Positions 16,833-25,873 of a DNA stretch of 64,000 nucleotides are shown here, piece by piece (position 1 is the first letter of the stretch; the number at the start of each line of letters is the position of its first letter). The notes below the pieces were generated by a model. The model saw only the letters and a program-made list of their open reading frames with translations. It searched no databases and was not told the origin of the DNA. A program made the translations under genes and the position numbers. This DNA comes from CAYSCW01 sp964429795 (lineage in GTDB: Bacteria > Acidobacteriota > Aminicenantia > Aminicenantales > Aminicenantaceae): positions 1-64,000 of the forward strand of contig CAYSCW010000014.1 of NCBI GenBank assembly GCA_964429795.1. The letters are read 5' to 3'.

Positions 16833-17285
16833 ATGAGGAAGCTGTCTTTGTTTCTTGGTTTAATCATTCTGCTTCTTCCTTTTAAAGCGGCTGCTCAAGA
16901 GGCCGGATTTGGGGCAGGTGTTATTCTGGGAGAACCGACGGGGATCAGTCTGAAGAATTGGCTGACCGATAACACTGCCGTTGACTTTGGAATCGCTTGG
17001 TCATTCACCCACAACGGCTCATTGCATCTTCACGCAGACTTTCTCGTGCACAATTTCGATCTGACAAAAGTGGAAAAGGGCAGGCTTGCAGTTTATTATG
17101 GTATTGGGGGAAGGTTTAAATCCCAAAAGAGGGAACGAGTCGGGGTTCGTTTCCCACTTGGTCTGTGCTATATTCCTGAAAAAGCGCCATTAGATATTTT
17201 CTTGGAAATCGCCCCTCTCCTTGATCTAGCGCCTGCCACAGAATTTGGGCTAACAGGCGGCATCGGCATCAGATATTATTTCTAA
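16833..17285 (+). CDS. small outer-membrane beta-barrel protein
   Basis: A 150-residue protein with a signal peptide (MRKLSLFLGLIILLLPFKAAAQ) and a mature part made of alternating short strands rich in glycine and aromatic residues. It ends in GIGIRYYF, with a terminal Phe as used by the BAM machinery. Segments such as GAGVILGEPTGISLKNW resemble small eight-stranded barrels found in spirochaetes and Bacteroidetes-like bacteria. The function is unknown. It has a ribosome site AAGGAG and lies alone between msrP and a convergent membrane protein gene. Confidence 0.8.
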   Translation: MRKLSLFLGLIILLLPFKAAAQEAGFGAGVILGEPTGISLKNWLTDNTAVDFGIAWSFTHNGSLHLHADFLVHNFDLTKVEKGRLAVYYGIGGRFKSQKRERVGVRFPLGLCYIPEKAPLDIFLEIAPLLDLAPATEFGLTGGIGIRYYF

Positions 17286-17329
17286 AAAGTTCTCAATTAT
17301 TATCTCTCAATAGCTTTTGGACTATTTCT

Positions 17330-18244
17330 CTATCTAATAAGAGTGAAAGTATCGATTAGATAAAAGCATCCCAGATAAAATATAATCAAAAAAACAAAAA
17401 ATAGACTTTTGATAAAAATCCTTCGCTCTAACTCTCTGTAAATCCTGGATAGAAACTGATAAAAGATAAAGACTTCCAGGGCGAAAGGCATGAATCCTGT
17501 ATAGCCAAAAACGGGCATCTGGAACATACGCCAGAAATTCAGATAAGGGAGAGAATATTCCCAGTGGGAGCCAGCCCAGAAATTAAATAGCTCCCATAAA
17601 AAGCCAGCCACAAGACCGGACAGAATCCAACTCCAAATCCTTGACCAATCCTTTCTTTCTTGATCACGAAGAAGCGATTCATTTTTCAACCAATAGTTCA
17701 CAGGCTCAAGCAGAAACATAAAGCAAAGCCAGATCAGAGGAAAAAACAACCCAGGCCGGAAAAGGGACAAAAACATAAAAAGAATTCCAATTAAAATGTA
17801 CAGTTTGAGGAAAAAAGGATTGACTTTTATCCTGAAAAGGGCAAGCTTTTTGCCTTCTAAAAAACTCTCTAGAAAAAAAGAAACCTCCCTCAACGCAGGT
17901 ATGACAGAGGCATAAGCAATAAAATATCCCAGCCACCTCTCAAAAGCACTGGAGGGCAGATTATGGTAACTCCAATTCTTCACCCTCAAGTTAAAAAGCT
18001 CAAAGAAGAGCCAGACGAAAACCGAGACAAAAGCAGTGAACAAAAAATTCCTTGTGGATTCAGAGAGAGGCGAGCGCCTTCTTGTCCTGAAATTCACGCT
18101 GTCCACAACCAGAATGAAGGACCACCAGGCAAAACAATAAAACCACGTTTTCATAAAGGGAAGCTTTAGCATAAGAAGAATTGCGGAAATAATGAAAAGA
18201 CCAAGACCAAGAAAAAGGTTAAAGCGGATAATTTTCTCCTTCAT
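17330..18244 (-). CDS. polytopic membrane protein with internal duplication
   Basis: A 304-residue integral membrane protein with about eight hydrophobic segments and no recognised family. It shows an internal repeat: WWSFILVVDSVNFRTRRRSPL (first half) resembles WLCFMFLLEPVNYWLKNESLL (second half), and FVWLFFELFNLRVKNWSYHNL resembles AGFLWELFNFWAGSHWEYSL. Conserved W, E, LFN and W residues recur at the same spacing. The gene is monocistronic and convergent with the small barrel gene. The function cannot be assigned; the duplicated layout suggests a pseudo-symmetric transporter or a membrane enzyme. Confidence 0.75.
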   Translation of the reverse strand: MKEKIIRFNLFLGLGLFIISAILLMLKLPFMKTWFYCFAWWSFILVVDSVNFRTRRRSPLSESTRNFLFTAFVSVFVWLFFELFNLRVKNWSYHNLPSSAFERWLGYFIAYASVIPALREVSFFLESFLEGKKLALFRIKVNPFFLKLYILIGILFMFLSLFRPGLFFPLIWLCFMFLLEPVNYWLKNESLLRDQERKDWSRIWSWILSGLVAGFLWELFNFWAGSHWEYSLPYLNFWRMFQMPVFGYTGFMPFALEVFIFYQFLSRIYRELERRIFIKSLFFVFLIIFYLGCFYLIDTFTLIR

Positions 18245-18300
18245 CTGCTGATAAAATAACGGAAATCACAGAAAAATTCAAAGTTGCTTTTGGGCAAGCA

Positions 18301-18400
18301 AGCATTTCTAAAGCCGTGATGAGTGAAGACAACTCATCCAGTTAGGTAGTGAGGCGGCGGTTCCTGTCCATCCGAAGCCCATGGTGGAGGGTGGGGAGGT
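18301..18400 (+). repeat. MITE-like repeat family A, copy 1 (right end lost)
   Basis: Begins AGCATTTCTAAAGCCGTGATG, the family left terminus, then has the conserved core GGTTCCTGTCCATCCGAAG. The right arm of the hairpin and the right terminal repeat are missing. It sits just before the promoter of the next gene. Confidence 0.75.
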
Positions 18401-18416
18401 CTTTCTCTCTTTTCTG

Positions 18417-18445
18417 TTGAATAAATTCTGTTCATCAATTATATT
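18417..18445 (+). promoter_or_regulatory. predicted promoter of the gene at 18472
   Basis: TTGAAT (18417-18422), 17 bp, TATATT (18440-18445), 26 bp before the ATG. The truncated repeat copy ends directly upstream. Confidence 0.6.
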
Positions 18446-18471
18446 AATTAAAAGAAATAAGGAGGAGTGAA

Positions 18472-19050
18472 ATGAGAAAATATGGTGTTGTTATCCTCAT
18501 CATAGTTATTGTTGCCGCTATATTTTTCATACTTCATAGAGCAGGATTAATGAGAACAGTGTCAACCAAAGAGCTGAGAGCTTCCATCGAACTTTTGGAT
18601 ATAGAAACAAAATGGGTGGATAAACTCTACCAACCTTGGCCCCCAAAATTGACCTTGGTCCCGGCCATCTCCTTTAAAGTAAAAAATATTACAGATAAGC
18701 CGCTTCGATACATCAATTTCAATGCCAATTTCCGGTTTCAAGACGACTATGAAAACCTAGGAGACTCTTTCCTGGCGGCTATCCGAGGCGAACCCATCAT
18801 GCCTGGTGAGACGAGCGATAGGATTCTCCTGAAGAGCAATTATGGCGTGGAGGGCAGCACTTTGGCTTCCTTCGAAAACAATCCCCAGTGGAGAACTGCC
18901 ATAGTCAAGCTCTTTGCCCAATCAAAAGGATCACAGTATGTGCTTCTCGGTGAGTGGAAGATCTCTAAAAAAATAGATTTTAAAGAGCCAGAGCCAGTGG
19001 GCATGGAAAAGAAAAAAGAAGAGAAGAAAGAAGAAAAGAAATTGCCTTAA
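18472..19050 (+). CDS. membrane-anchored protein of unknown function
   Basis: 192 residues. A single N-terminal membrane segment (about 5-24, VVILIIVIVAAIFFILHRAG) is followed by a predicted all-beta domain (about 55-170) with the pattern LVPAISFKVKNITDKPLRYINF, like Ig-type domains that hold extracytoplasmic FxLYD-like proteins. The C-terminus is a charged Lys/Glu tail (EKKKEEKKEEKK). A strong AAGGAGGAG ribosome site precedes the ATG. It lies 67 bp before the arginine decarboxylase gene on the same strand and may be co-transcribed. No function can be stated. Confidence 0.75.
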   Translation: MRKYGVVILIIVIVAAIFFILHRAGLMRTVSTKELRASIELLDIETKWVDKLYQPWPPKLTLVPAISFKVKNITDKPLRYINFNANFRFQDDYENLGDSFLAAIRGEPIMPGETSDRILLKSNYGVEGSTLASFENNPQWRTAIVKLFAQSKGSQYVLLGEWKISKKIDFKEPEPVGMEKKKEEKKEEKKLP

Positions 19051-19117
19051 TGATAGAGGGAATCCTTCCCATCAGGCCACTTTTCCTAAAATCGATCTCA
19101 AAGAAAAAAGGAGAACG

Positions 19118-19669
19118 ATGAGCGAAATCATTCCGAGGAGAATGTTCCTTACCAAAGGAAAAGGTCAACACAAAGAAAAATTAGCCAGTTTCGAGGATGC
19201 TCTAAGGGCAGCAGGAATTGCTCCTTTCAACCTGGTCAAAACCTCAAGTATCATCCCTCCCCGTTGCCGCCTCATCTCAAAGGATGTGGGATTGAAACTC
19301 CTCAAACCTGGACAGATTGTCTTCCTGGTGATGAGCGAATGTGCCACCGATGAAGCCCACCGCCTGATCTCAGCCTCTGTGGGCCTGGCTATTCCCAACG
19401 ATCCAAATCGATATGGCTATCTCTCTGAACATCATGGCTATGGCCAAAACGAAAAAGAAGCCGGCCAGTATGCAGAAGACTTGGCTGCCTATATGCTGGC
19501 CACAACTCTAGGAGAGGAATTTGACGTCCGCCAGATCTGGAATGAAGAGAAAAATATTTACAAGATTTCAGATAAAATTATCGTCCGAACCCGAAACATC
19601 ACTCAGACTGCCAAAGGGAAGAAAGGACTGTGGACGACAGCAATAGCTGCTGCCATCTTCATTCCTTGA
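19118..19669 (+). CDS. pdaD: pyruvoyl-dependent arginine decarboxylase
   Basis: A 183-residue proenzyme that makes agmatine, the first step of polyamine synthesis from arginine. The self-cleavage site is in LVKTSSIIPPRCRL: the chain breaks between S43 and S44, and S44 becomes the pyruvoyl group. Other family blocks are SECATDEAHRLISASVGLA and YGYLSEHHGYGQNEKEAG. The length is normal for the family. ATG 19118 is preceded by AAGGAG. No agmatinase or agmatine ureohydrolase gene is nearby. Confidence 0.95.
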   Translation: MSEIIPRRMFLTKGKGQHKEKLASFEDALRAAGIAPFNLVKTSSIIPPRCRLISKDVGLKLLKPGQIVFLVMSECATDEAHRLISASVGLAIPNDPNRYGYLSEHHGYGQNEKEAGQYAEDLAAYMLATTLGEEFDVRQIWNEEKNIYKISDKIIVRTRNITQTAKGKKGLWTTAIAAAIFIP

Positions 19670-19671
19670 TG

Positions 19672-19744
19672 ATTAACCTGGATTATTCAGGAAATCAGGG
19701 GACACGTTTCCGACTTCAGAAAATCGGCACATGTCCTCGATTTA
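19672..19744 (+). repeat. dispersed repeat family B, copy 2
   Basis: Starts TTAACCTGGATTATTCAGG and continues GGGGACACGTTTCCGAC to GGCACATGTCCTCGATTTAC. It matches the minus-strand copy at 2622-2697. It lies between convergent genes, where it may also act as a terminator, although there is no T-run. Confidence 0.7.
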
Positions 19745-20722
19745 CTAGTCAAATCCCAAGGGATTGGAATTAAGAATCTTTATGTAGCTTTTTTCCTTGA
19801 GTTCTTTTATAAAATCCTCAAGCCTTTTTCGTCTTTTTTCATTAAACAGCTTTTTATCGATTTCCTGCCGGGCTTCATCGAAAGACTTGAGGCGCTCTTC
19901 TTTCTTATCCTCTAACTTGAGCAGATACCACCCGTCCTTGGACATAATCCAGGAAGTTGTCTCCCCGACTTTCAATTTCTCCACAGCCTGCTCCAAATTT
20001 TTCTCTAATTCTCCTTTTTTGAAAGTGCCTAGATCACCTTGGTTTTCCATCGCCGGTCCCTCTGAATATGTACCAGCCAGATTAGCAAAATCCTCTCCAG
20101 CAGTAATCTTTGATTCGATTTCCTGCTTCAAATCTTCGACTTCACTGCTGGTCTTTTCGGCCGAGGAAATGTAAATCGCCCGCAGACTGAACTCTGCAGG
20201 TTCTGTAAACTCATCAGGATGCAGCTTGTAATAATTCACGATTTCTGAATCATCTAGGACAATACTCCTATCCACCTCGGTCACGATAACGCCCTGCTTC
20301 ATGATACTCTCTCTCATCTGCTGCTTCCACGCCTCAGGGTCTATTCCTTGCTGACGCATGACCCGCCATAATTCCTCATCGGAGTTCAGGTTATTCTCCT
20401 CCTTTATGTTTTCTATGGCCAGCTTCAACTGTTCATCAACGTTTATCCCCCTCTTCTTTGCTTCCTGCAGGAGTAGAAGCTCGGTTATCATCGTATCCAA
20501 AAGCTCTTTTCTGACCCGTCTATACTGCTCTTGAAATTCCTCTCCCTGAAATTGCGCTCTCATCATCTGATAAAGAGCATCATGCTGATTCTTGTACTGA
20601 GAGAGGGTGATGATATCATCATTGACGATGGCCACGATAGACTCGACAACTTCCTCTGCCCAAAAGAAGGATGAAGCAGCCAAGATAAGAAACAAGACAA
20701 AAAAATATTTATGTTCTTTCAT
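19745..20722 (-). CDS. SurA-like periplasmic peptidyl-prolyl isomerase / chaperone
   Basis: 325 residues. A signal peptide (MKEHKYFFVLFLILAASSFFWA) is followed by a SurA-type N-terminal chaperone region (VESIVAIVNDDIITLSQYKNQ, about 25-170) and one parvulin domain (about 180-285, with SEGPAMENQGDLGTFKKGEL). SurA proteins help outer-membrane proteins fold in the periplasm; the first domain is the family hallmark, and E. coli SurA has two parvulin domains where this has one. It overlaps the upstream lipoprotein foldase gene by 4 bp, so both belong to one operon. Confidence 0.9.
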   Translation of the reverse strand: MKEHKYFFVLFLILAASSFFWAEEVVESIVAIVNDDIITLSQYKNQHDALYQMMRAQFQGEEFQEQYRRVRKELLDTMITELLLLQEAKKRGINVDEQLKLAIENIKEENNLNSDEELWRVMRQQGIDPEAWKQQMRESIMKQGVIVTEVDRSIVLDDSEIVNYYKLHPDEFTEPAEFSLRAIYISSAEKTSSEVEDLKQEIESKITAGEDFANLAGTYSEGPAMENQGDLGTFKKGELEKNLEQAVEKLKVGETTSWIMSKDGWYLLKLEDKKEERLKSFDEARQEIDKKLFNEKRRKRLEDFIKELKEKSYIKILNSNPLGFD

Positions 20723-21714
20723 GGGCTATTCCTTTGATAAGGGAAGGTTAGATTTTGAGGATAGAAACTCCACACTACGCTGTTTTTTAAATCCTCCACA
20801 TGCTGAGAGATAAACGCTTTGATCTTTTGATCTAAGATTTTCACTTTTATGGAATGAGATGCTTCTTCAAGGGAAATCAACTCGGGCTGGTAGCGTTTAT
20901 CCAGTCTGAAGATATGATAGCCATAAGCGGACTCCACAACTTGACTCAATTCTCCTTCTTTCAATGAAAAAATTACCTTTTCCATTTCATAAGGAAGCTC
21001 TCCCATCTCAAAAAGCCCCATCATTCCACCTTTATCGGCTTCAATTCCTACGGATTCCTTCTCGGCGATCTCTCGAAATTCCTCGTCAGAGGCGCCTTTC
21101 AGCTTCTCCAGCAACTCGATGGCTTTCTCCTCTGTCTTGAGCAATACCTGACTGACCTCGACTCTTTCAGGCTTTAAGAATTCTTCTTTGTGAAGCTCAT
21201 AATACTCCTTGATCTCTCCATCTTCGACATCCAGGTCTTTCACCAGCTCAAAGGTGTATTTCTCTATGAGCAACCTGTCAAAAAGATTCTTGTATTCGGC
21301 CTCGTCAATCGGCCCCTTTTGTACTCCACTCCACGACTCTCCCCTCAGTTTTGCCAGGTATCCTTTCTTTTCTTCCCAAGTCAAGGAAAGATTTTGGTCC
21401 TTTGCTGCCTGGAGAAAAATCCTTTCTTCGATGAAATTATCCATAAGCCTGCTGAGAGAGGCGGGCGATAAAGCATGCAGCTGGTTTTCTGTCATCTCGT
21501 GGACATAGCTTTCAAAATCGGAGTTATAATAGGATGAATCCTTGACTTTCAGGATAACGCTGTTCTGCTCCTTCAGGACTTCCACCTCAGATGCCTGTGA
21601 TTTCTGCCTGGCATTCTCACTCTGACAACTCCAAAGAAATAAAAAAAGGAACAAGGGGAAAAACATCATTCCTTTTATTTTGAGTCTAAAACCGCTCATC
21701 TTTTTTAATTTCAA
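20719..21714 (-). CDS. lipoprotein parvulin-type peptidyl-prolyl isomerase
   Basis: 331 residues. A signal sequence ends in the lipobox LWSC, so the protein is anchored by lipid. A SurA/PrsA-like helical region (about 45-170) includes SLSRLMDNFIEERIFLQAAK. A parvulin domain (about 180-275) has RVEVSQVLLKTEEKA and GYHIFRLDKRYQPE. It probably works with the downstream SurA-like protein on secreted or outer-membrane clients. It lies 9 bp after mfd. The start codon is uncertain: MSGFRLK at codon 6 is an alternative. Confidence 0.9.
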   Translation of the reverse strand: MKLKKMSGFRLKIKGMMFFPLFLFLFLWSCQSENARQKSQASEVEVLKEQNSVILKVKDSSYYNSDFESYVHEMTENQLHALSPASLSRLMDNFIEERIFLQAAKDQNLSLTWEEKKGYLAKLRGESWSGVQKGPIDEAEYKNLFDRLLIEKYTFELVKDLDVEDGEIKEYYELHKEEFLKPERVEVSQVLLKTEEKAIELLEKLKGASDEEFREIAEKESVGIEADKGGMMGLFEMGELPYEMEKVIFSLKEGELSQVVESAYGYHIFRLDKRYQPELISLEEASHSIKVKILDQKIKAFISQHVEDLKNSVVWSFYPQNLTFPYQRNSP

Positions 21715-21723
21715 TTCATTATA

Positions 21724-24700
21724 TTACATTAAAGATAACTCCTTCAAGATGGATATGGTTTCATCCATAATCTGCGCTTCTCCTCCACCAGAAAAAGAAA
21801 AACTCATAACTCCCTGAGGGGTGATGGAACCGGAGTGCTTTTCAAGAAACTCTTGAAGACGAGTCAGATCAGCCGAATGACGAGGATAAAATTTAAACAC
21901 GATTTTATTACTGACTCGGTCGATAGATTGGATTTTGTTCTTTTGAGCCAAAAATTTTATCTCTCCGTAACGAAGAAGATTCTCCATGCTTCTGGGGGGA
22001 GGTCCAAACCTGTCTATGATTTCCTCCTTGATTTTTTGGATCTCATCCAAATCCTCTACAGAGGAGACTCTCTTGTAAAGATTCAACCTCAAATTAATTT
22101 GAGGGAGATATTCTTCAGGGATGCGAATATCCACTTTCAGATTGATCTCGGATTTTCGTTCTTCGACCTTCTCTCCCTTCATTTCTTTTATGGTTTGGTC
22201 CAAGAGATACATATAGTAGTCAAAGCCCACAGCTTCCATGTAGCCATGCTGCTTGGAGCCCAAAAAGCTTCCCGCTCCTCTTATTTCTAGATCTTTTGCC
22301 GCCAGACGAAAACCCGAACCCAGCTTGCTGAACTCCTGCAGAGCCTTCAGACGCTCCTTGGCCAATGGGGCAAGCTCCATAAAAGGCGGAACCAGGAAAT
22401 AGGCAACGGCCTGACGGGAGGATCGCCCCACTCTTCCCCGCAGTTGATAGAGTTGAGCCAAACCAAAACGATGAGCCTGGTCTACGATGAGAGTGTTGAC
22501 CAGAGGAATATCTATTCCGTTTTCGATGATGGTGGTGGACACCAGAACATTGTATTTCTGGTTGATAAAATCGACCATCCTTTTCTCCAGTATCGCGCCC
22601 GACATCTGGCCGTGGATAACTGCCAACTTAGCCTGGGGAACCAGCCTCTCAATTCTGGAGGAGACCTGCTCGATATTATCAATACGGTTGTGGATGTAAT
22701 ACACCTGGCCTTTACGGGCCAGTTCCATCTTTATGGAAGAGGCGATGAGCTTCGGACTGGAGGGAGCCACTACGGTATGGATGGCCAACCTGTCCTTAGG
22801 TGGAGTCTCTATAAGGCTCATGTCTCTGAGACCAGTCAACGACAGATTCAGAGTCCTTGGTATAGGCGTCGCGCTGAGAGTTAAAACATCGATATTGGTT
22901 CTCATCTGCTTGATCTTTTCTTTGTGCTTCACCCCAAATCTTTGCTCCTCATCCACGACCAGAATACCCAAATCACGAAACTTCACGTCCTTGGAGAGGA
23001 GCCGATGAGTACCGATAATGATATCGACCAGCCCCATCTTCAAATCTTCAACTATCCTCTTCTGCTGGGATTTAGTCTGCAGCCGGCTGAGAGCTTCTAT
23101 GCGAACAGGGAAGAGGACCATCCTGGTCCGGAAGGTGTTCAAGTGTTGATTGACCAACACAGTGGTCGGGCAGAGAACAGCCACCTGCTTTCCATCCATT
23201 ACAGCCTTAAAGGCCGCTCTCATAGCCACTTCTGTTTTTCCATAACCCACATCTCCAACAAGAAGCCGGTCCATGGAAAAGTCTGACTCCATGTCTTTCA
23301 TGATTTCTTTGACAGAGCGCAACTGGTCCTCTGTCTCTTCGTATTCAAATGTCCTTTCAAGCTCCTCTTGCCATTCCCCTTGAGGGCTGAATCTGAAGCC
23401 TTTGACCGCCTTTCTCTGAGCATAGAGATGGAGAAGCTCTTTAGCCATGTCCTGGATAGCCTTCTTGGTTCTGTCTTTGGTCCTCTCCCAAGAAGGAGTA
23501 CCCAACTTGTTTAAGAGGGGATAGCTCGAACCCACCTTGGAGAATTTCTGGACAAGGTTAAGATCCTCCACTGGCACAAAGAGTTTATCGTCATCTTTGT
23601 ACAGTAATTCGATGCATTCCCGGTTCTTCTCATCCACCTTAATCTTGACCAAGCCTTTAAAGATACCGATCCCATAATCTGTATGGACAACATAATCTCC
23701 TGTCTCCAAATCCTGAAAATGAGAGAGGAAGGGCCTGACTGGCCGACGCGAGACCAGAATCCTTTCCTCGGTGAAAATATCTTTCTCAGCGAAAAAAATG
23801 ATTTTTTCTTTGGGATAGCTGAATCCATGCTCAAGCTCACCCACAAGAAGCATCACGGCTTCCTCCCGATAAGGGCTGAAGGGGGAAGCGGATTCAAGAT
23901 AAGGAATCTGGTGCTGGGAGAGAAGGGTCCCCAATTTCTGGCGGACGCCTTCACCAGTAAAATATATGAAGCATCTCTCACCTTCTTCCTGTAATTCCTG
24001 CATATAGCGAAGAAAGAAAGGAATCTTGTTTTTAAACCTTGGTACAGATTGGAAGGAGAAAGAAAACACAGATCTTTCTTTGGAGGAGCTCAATTCCTTC
24101 CAGAAGATGGCCTCTTTTTTGATTCTTTCCCAAAGATAAGGAGGATACATCTCTTCTGGAGAAAGTTGAAATCTTCTCTCTCTCCTTAACGCCTGATATT
24201 GTTCTTTTAAATCTTCTGTGGCTTCTTTCCATTCTTTCTCCACTTCATCCGAATCATCGATCATAAACAGGTAATCTTTGAGATATTCATCAAAAGAGAC
24301 AAAATGATCCTTGTGAAGAAGACTCAGAAAAGAGAATGTAGGTGGAAAATCTCTCTGTCTTGCCCGATCGATTTTTTCCTCTACCTCGCTTCTCAAGGAG
24401 TAATCGGCCTTTTTCTGGGCTAACTCCGCCCACTCATCCACAAATTGCGAAGATGCGGGAAATTCAACAAGCGACGGCAAAATGAACCGCTCCACTTTTC
24501 TCACAGATTTCTGGATGGAGGGATTAAACTGCCGTAAGGAGATGATTTCATCTCCACTAAACTCGACTCGAAAGGGAAAAGGCTCCCAAGGAGAAAAAAC
24601 ATCCACAATCCCTCCTCTCCAGGCATATTCCCCAGCAGAATTCACCAAATCCTCCCGGGTGTAACCATACTCGTCTATGATTCTTAGAAGGCGGTCACGC

Positions 24701-25152
24701 TCGATGCTATCCCCCATTCCAAGTTCCCTAAAAAAGCATTCCAGATTCTGGATGCGGGGAAAGGGCTTAAGTAGTCCAAAGAGATTGGTAACCACCAAGG
24801 AGGGGGAGCGATGAAGGAGATCATTGAAAAAAGACATTCTTGAAGATATGGAATCGAGAGAAGGTGTAATCTCATGGTAGGGATTTCCTGAAAGGGCTGG
24901 GAGAGATCGGATTTTTATATCCGAGGAAAATTGGGATAAGAAAAACCGAGTCTGCTCTTCTAAAGAAGAAAGAGGTGAGGAAAGGGAACGGATCAAGACG
25001 AGTCTTTTCCCCGACTCAATGGCCAACACAGCCAGAAAATAGGGCTTGGCTGACTCGGTGAGGCCGGTGACTCTTAATCCTTTTTTGCCTTGTTTTACAG
25101 CCTGGAGAAACCTTTTGAATTCATCGGTCTCTTTCAGAAAATCCAAACTCAT
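21724..25152 (-). CDS. mfd: transcription-repair coupling factor Mfd
   Basis: 1142 residues, a normal length. Mfd removes stalled RNA polymerase at DNA lesions and recruits UvrA. Domains in order: a UvrB-like N-terminal part (about 1-330), the RNA polymerase interaction domain (near 470-540, YVVHTDYGIGIFKGLVKI), a RecG-like helicase with Walker A LLVGDVGYGKTEVAMRAAFKA, DEEQRFGVKHKE and LSATPIPRTLNLSL, the TRG motif region (GSGFRLAAKDLEIRGAGSFLG), and the C-terminal TRCF domain (VDIRIPEEYLPQINLRLNLYK). It is followed by the two parvulin genes at 9 bp spacing. Confidence 0.98.
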   Translation of the reverse strand: MSLDFLKETDEFKRFLQAVKQGKKGLRVTGLTESAKPYFLAVLAIESGKRLVLIRSLSSPLSSLEEQTRFFLSQFSSDIKIRSLPALSGNPYHEITPSLDSISSRMSFFNDLLHRSPSLVVTNLFGLLKPFPRIQNLECFFRELGMGDSIERDRLLRIIDEYGYTREDLVNSAGEYAWRGGIVDVFSPWEPFPFRVEFSGDEIISLRQFNPSIQKSVRKVERFILPSLVEFPASSQFVDEWAELAQKKADYSLRSEVEEKIDRARQRDFPPTFSFLSLLHKDHFVSFDEYLKDYLFMIDDSDEVEKEWKEATEDLKEQYQALRRERRFQLSPEEMYPPYLWERIKKEAIFWKELSSSKERSVFSFSFQSVPRFKNKIPFFLRYMQELQEEGERCFIYFTGEGVRQKLGTLLSQHQIPYLESASPFSPYREEAVMLLVGELEHGFSYPKEKIIFFAEKDIFTEERILVSRRPVRPFLSHFQDLETGDYVVHTDYGIGIFKGLVKIKVDEKNRECIELLYKDDDKLFVPVEDLNLVQKFSKVGSSYPLLNKLGTPSWERTKDRTKKAIQDMAKELLHLYAQRKAVKGFRFSPQGEWQEELERTFEYEETEDQLRSVKEIMKDMESDFSMDRLLVGDVGYGKTEVAMRAAFKAVMDGKQVAVLCPTTVLVNQHLNTFRTRMVLFPVRIEALSRLQTKSQQKRIVEDLKMGLVDIIIGTHRLLSKDVKFRDLGILVVDEEQRFGVKHKEKIKQMRTNIDVLTLSATPIPRTLNLSLTGLRDMSLIETPPKDRLAIHTVVAPSSPKLIASSIKMELARKGQVYYIHNRIDNIEQVSSRIERLVPQAKLAVIHGQMSGAILEKRMVDFINQKYNVLVSTTIIENGIDIPLVNTLIVDQAHRFGLAQLYQLRGRVGRSSRQAVAYFLVPPFMELAPLAKERLKALQEFSKLGSGFRLAAKDLEIRGAGSFLGSKQHGYMEAVGFDYYMYLLDQTIKEMKGEKVEERKSEINLKVDIRIPEEYLPQINLRLNLYKRVSSVEDLDEIQKIKEEIIDRFGPPPRSMENLLRYGEIKFLAQKNKIQSIDRVSNKIVFKFYPRHSADLTRLQEFLEKHSGSITPQGVMSFSFSGGGEAQIMDETISILKELSLM

Positions 25153-25248
25153 CGTTTTCCTATTATACGCCCGGTGTGTTTATGCCATCTAATCTTTGGG
25201 TAAAGAGGACAGTGGAAGAAAAATTTTTTAAATTTATAGAGACAGAGG

Positions 25249-25530
25249 CTATTCAGTGAATGAAATTGCCCATTTTCCTGTAGCATAGACGGTGATCCTG
25301 ACCGTCTGTCCTTCCAACCGACATTTGAAATCCTCGTATGTCTTTGCAGATTTCCTGTCATAACCTCTCTTGCGCCAGAGAATCTCTTCAATCTGAAACT
25401 CCTTCCCGCCGATACGAATTGAACGAGGGGTTTCACTACCTTTGTATCCTGAATAAAAACGTAACTCAAAACCTGATCGTTCTCCATTTTTACTGGCTTC
25501 TATTAAATCCTTCATTCTCTGTGATTTCAT
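25249..25530 (-). CDS. small conserved-looking protein upstream of mfd
   Basis: A 93-residue protein without signal peptide or membrane segment. The middle reads GSETPRSIRIGGKEFQIEEIL and the end CRLEGQTVRITVYATGKWAISF, an amphipathic strand-rich pattern suggesting a small beta fold. It lies 96 bp upstream of mfd on the same strand. The alternative frame at 25149-25487 overlaps it but has a less protein-like composition. I recognise no family. Confidence 0.6.
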   Translation of the reverse strand: MKSQRMKDLIEASKNGERSGFELRFYSGYKGSETPRSIRIGGKEFQIEEILWRKRGYDRKSAKTYEDFKCRLEGQTVRITVYATGKWAISFTE

Positions 25531-25584
25531 CCTGAACTAAATTTTACAGGATTCTCTTTTTTATTACCACATAAAGGGAATCAA

Positions 25585-25768
25585 GGATAGCATCCCCAAT
25601 CCCATGATGAGTGAAGATATTTCATCCAGTCAGGTAGTGAGGTGGCGGTTCCTGTCCGTCCGAAGCCCATGGTGGAGGGATGGAGGGTCTTGGCGAGGAT
25701 GGGAGGGGAATCGGCGCTGTGACTGATTATATTCCTCATCATTAGCTATGACGGAAATAGAGTTGCTC
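25585..25768 (+). repeat. MITE-like repeat family A, copy 2
   Basis: A complete copy. Left terminus GGATAGCATCCCCAATCCC, head with GAAGATATTTCATCCAG, hairpin core GGTTCCTGTCCGTCC pairing with GGATGGGAGGGGAATC, and right terminus GCTATGACGGAAATAGAG then TTGCTCC. It fills most of the 343-bp gap between the small gene and the amidotransferase gene. Confidence 0.85.
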
Positions 25769-25873
25769 CTGAAATCCGGCGAAGAACGGGCAAATTTCTT
25801 GCTAAAATGGCAGATGGAAATTATAATCTCTCTTGGATTTTAAGATACCCTGTTTGCCAATGGAGAACAAAAA

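Noticed and set aside
25149..25487. 112-codon minus-strand frame upstream of mfd
   Set aside because: Overlaps a more protein-like 93-codon frame at 25249-25530 on the same strand.
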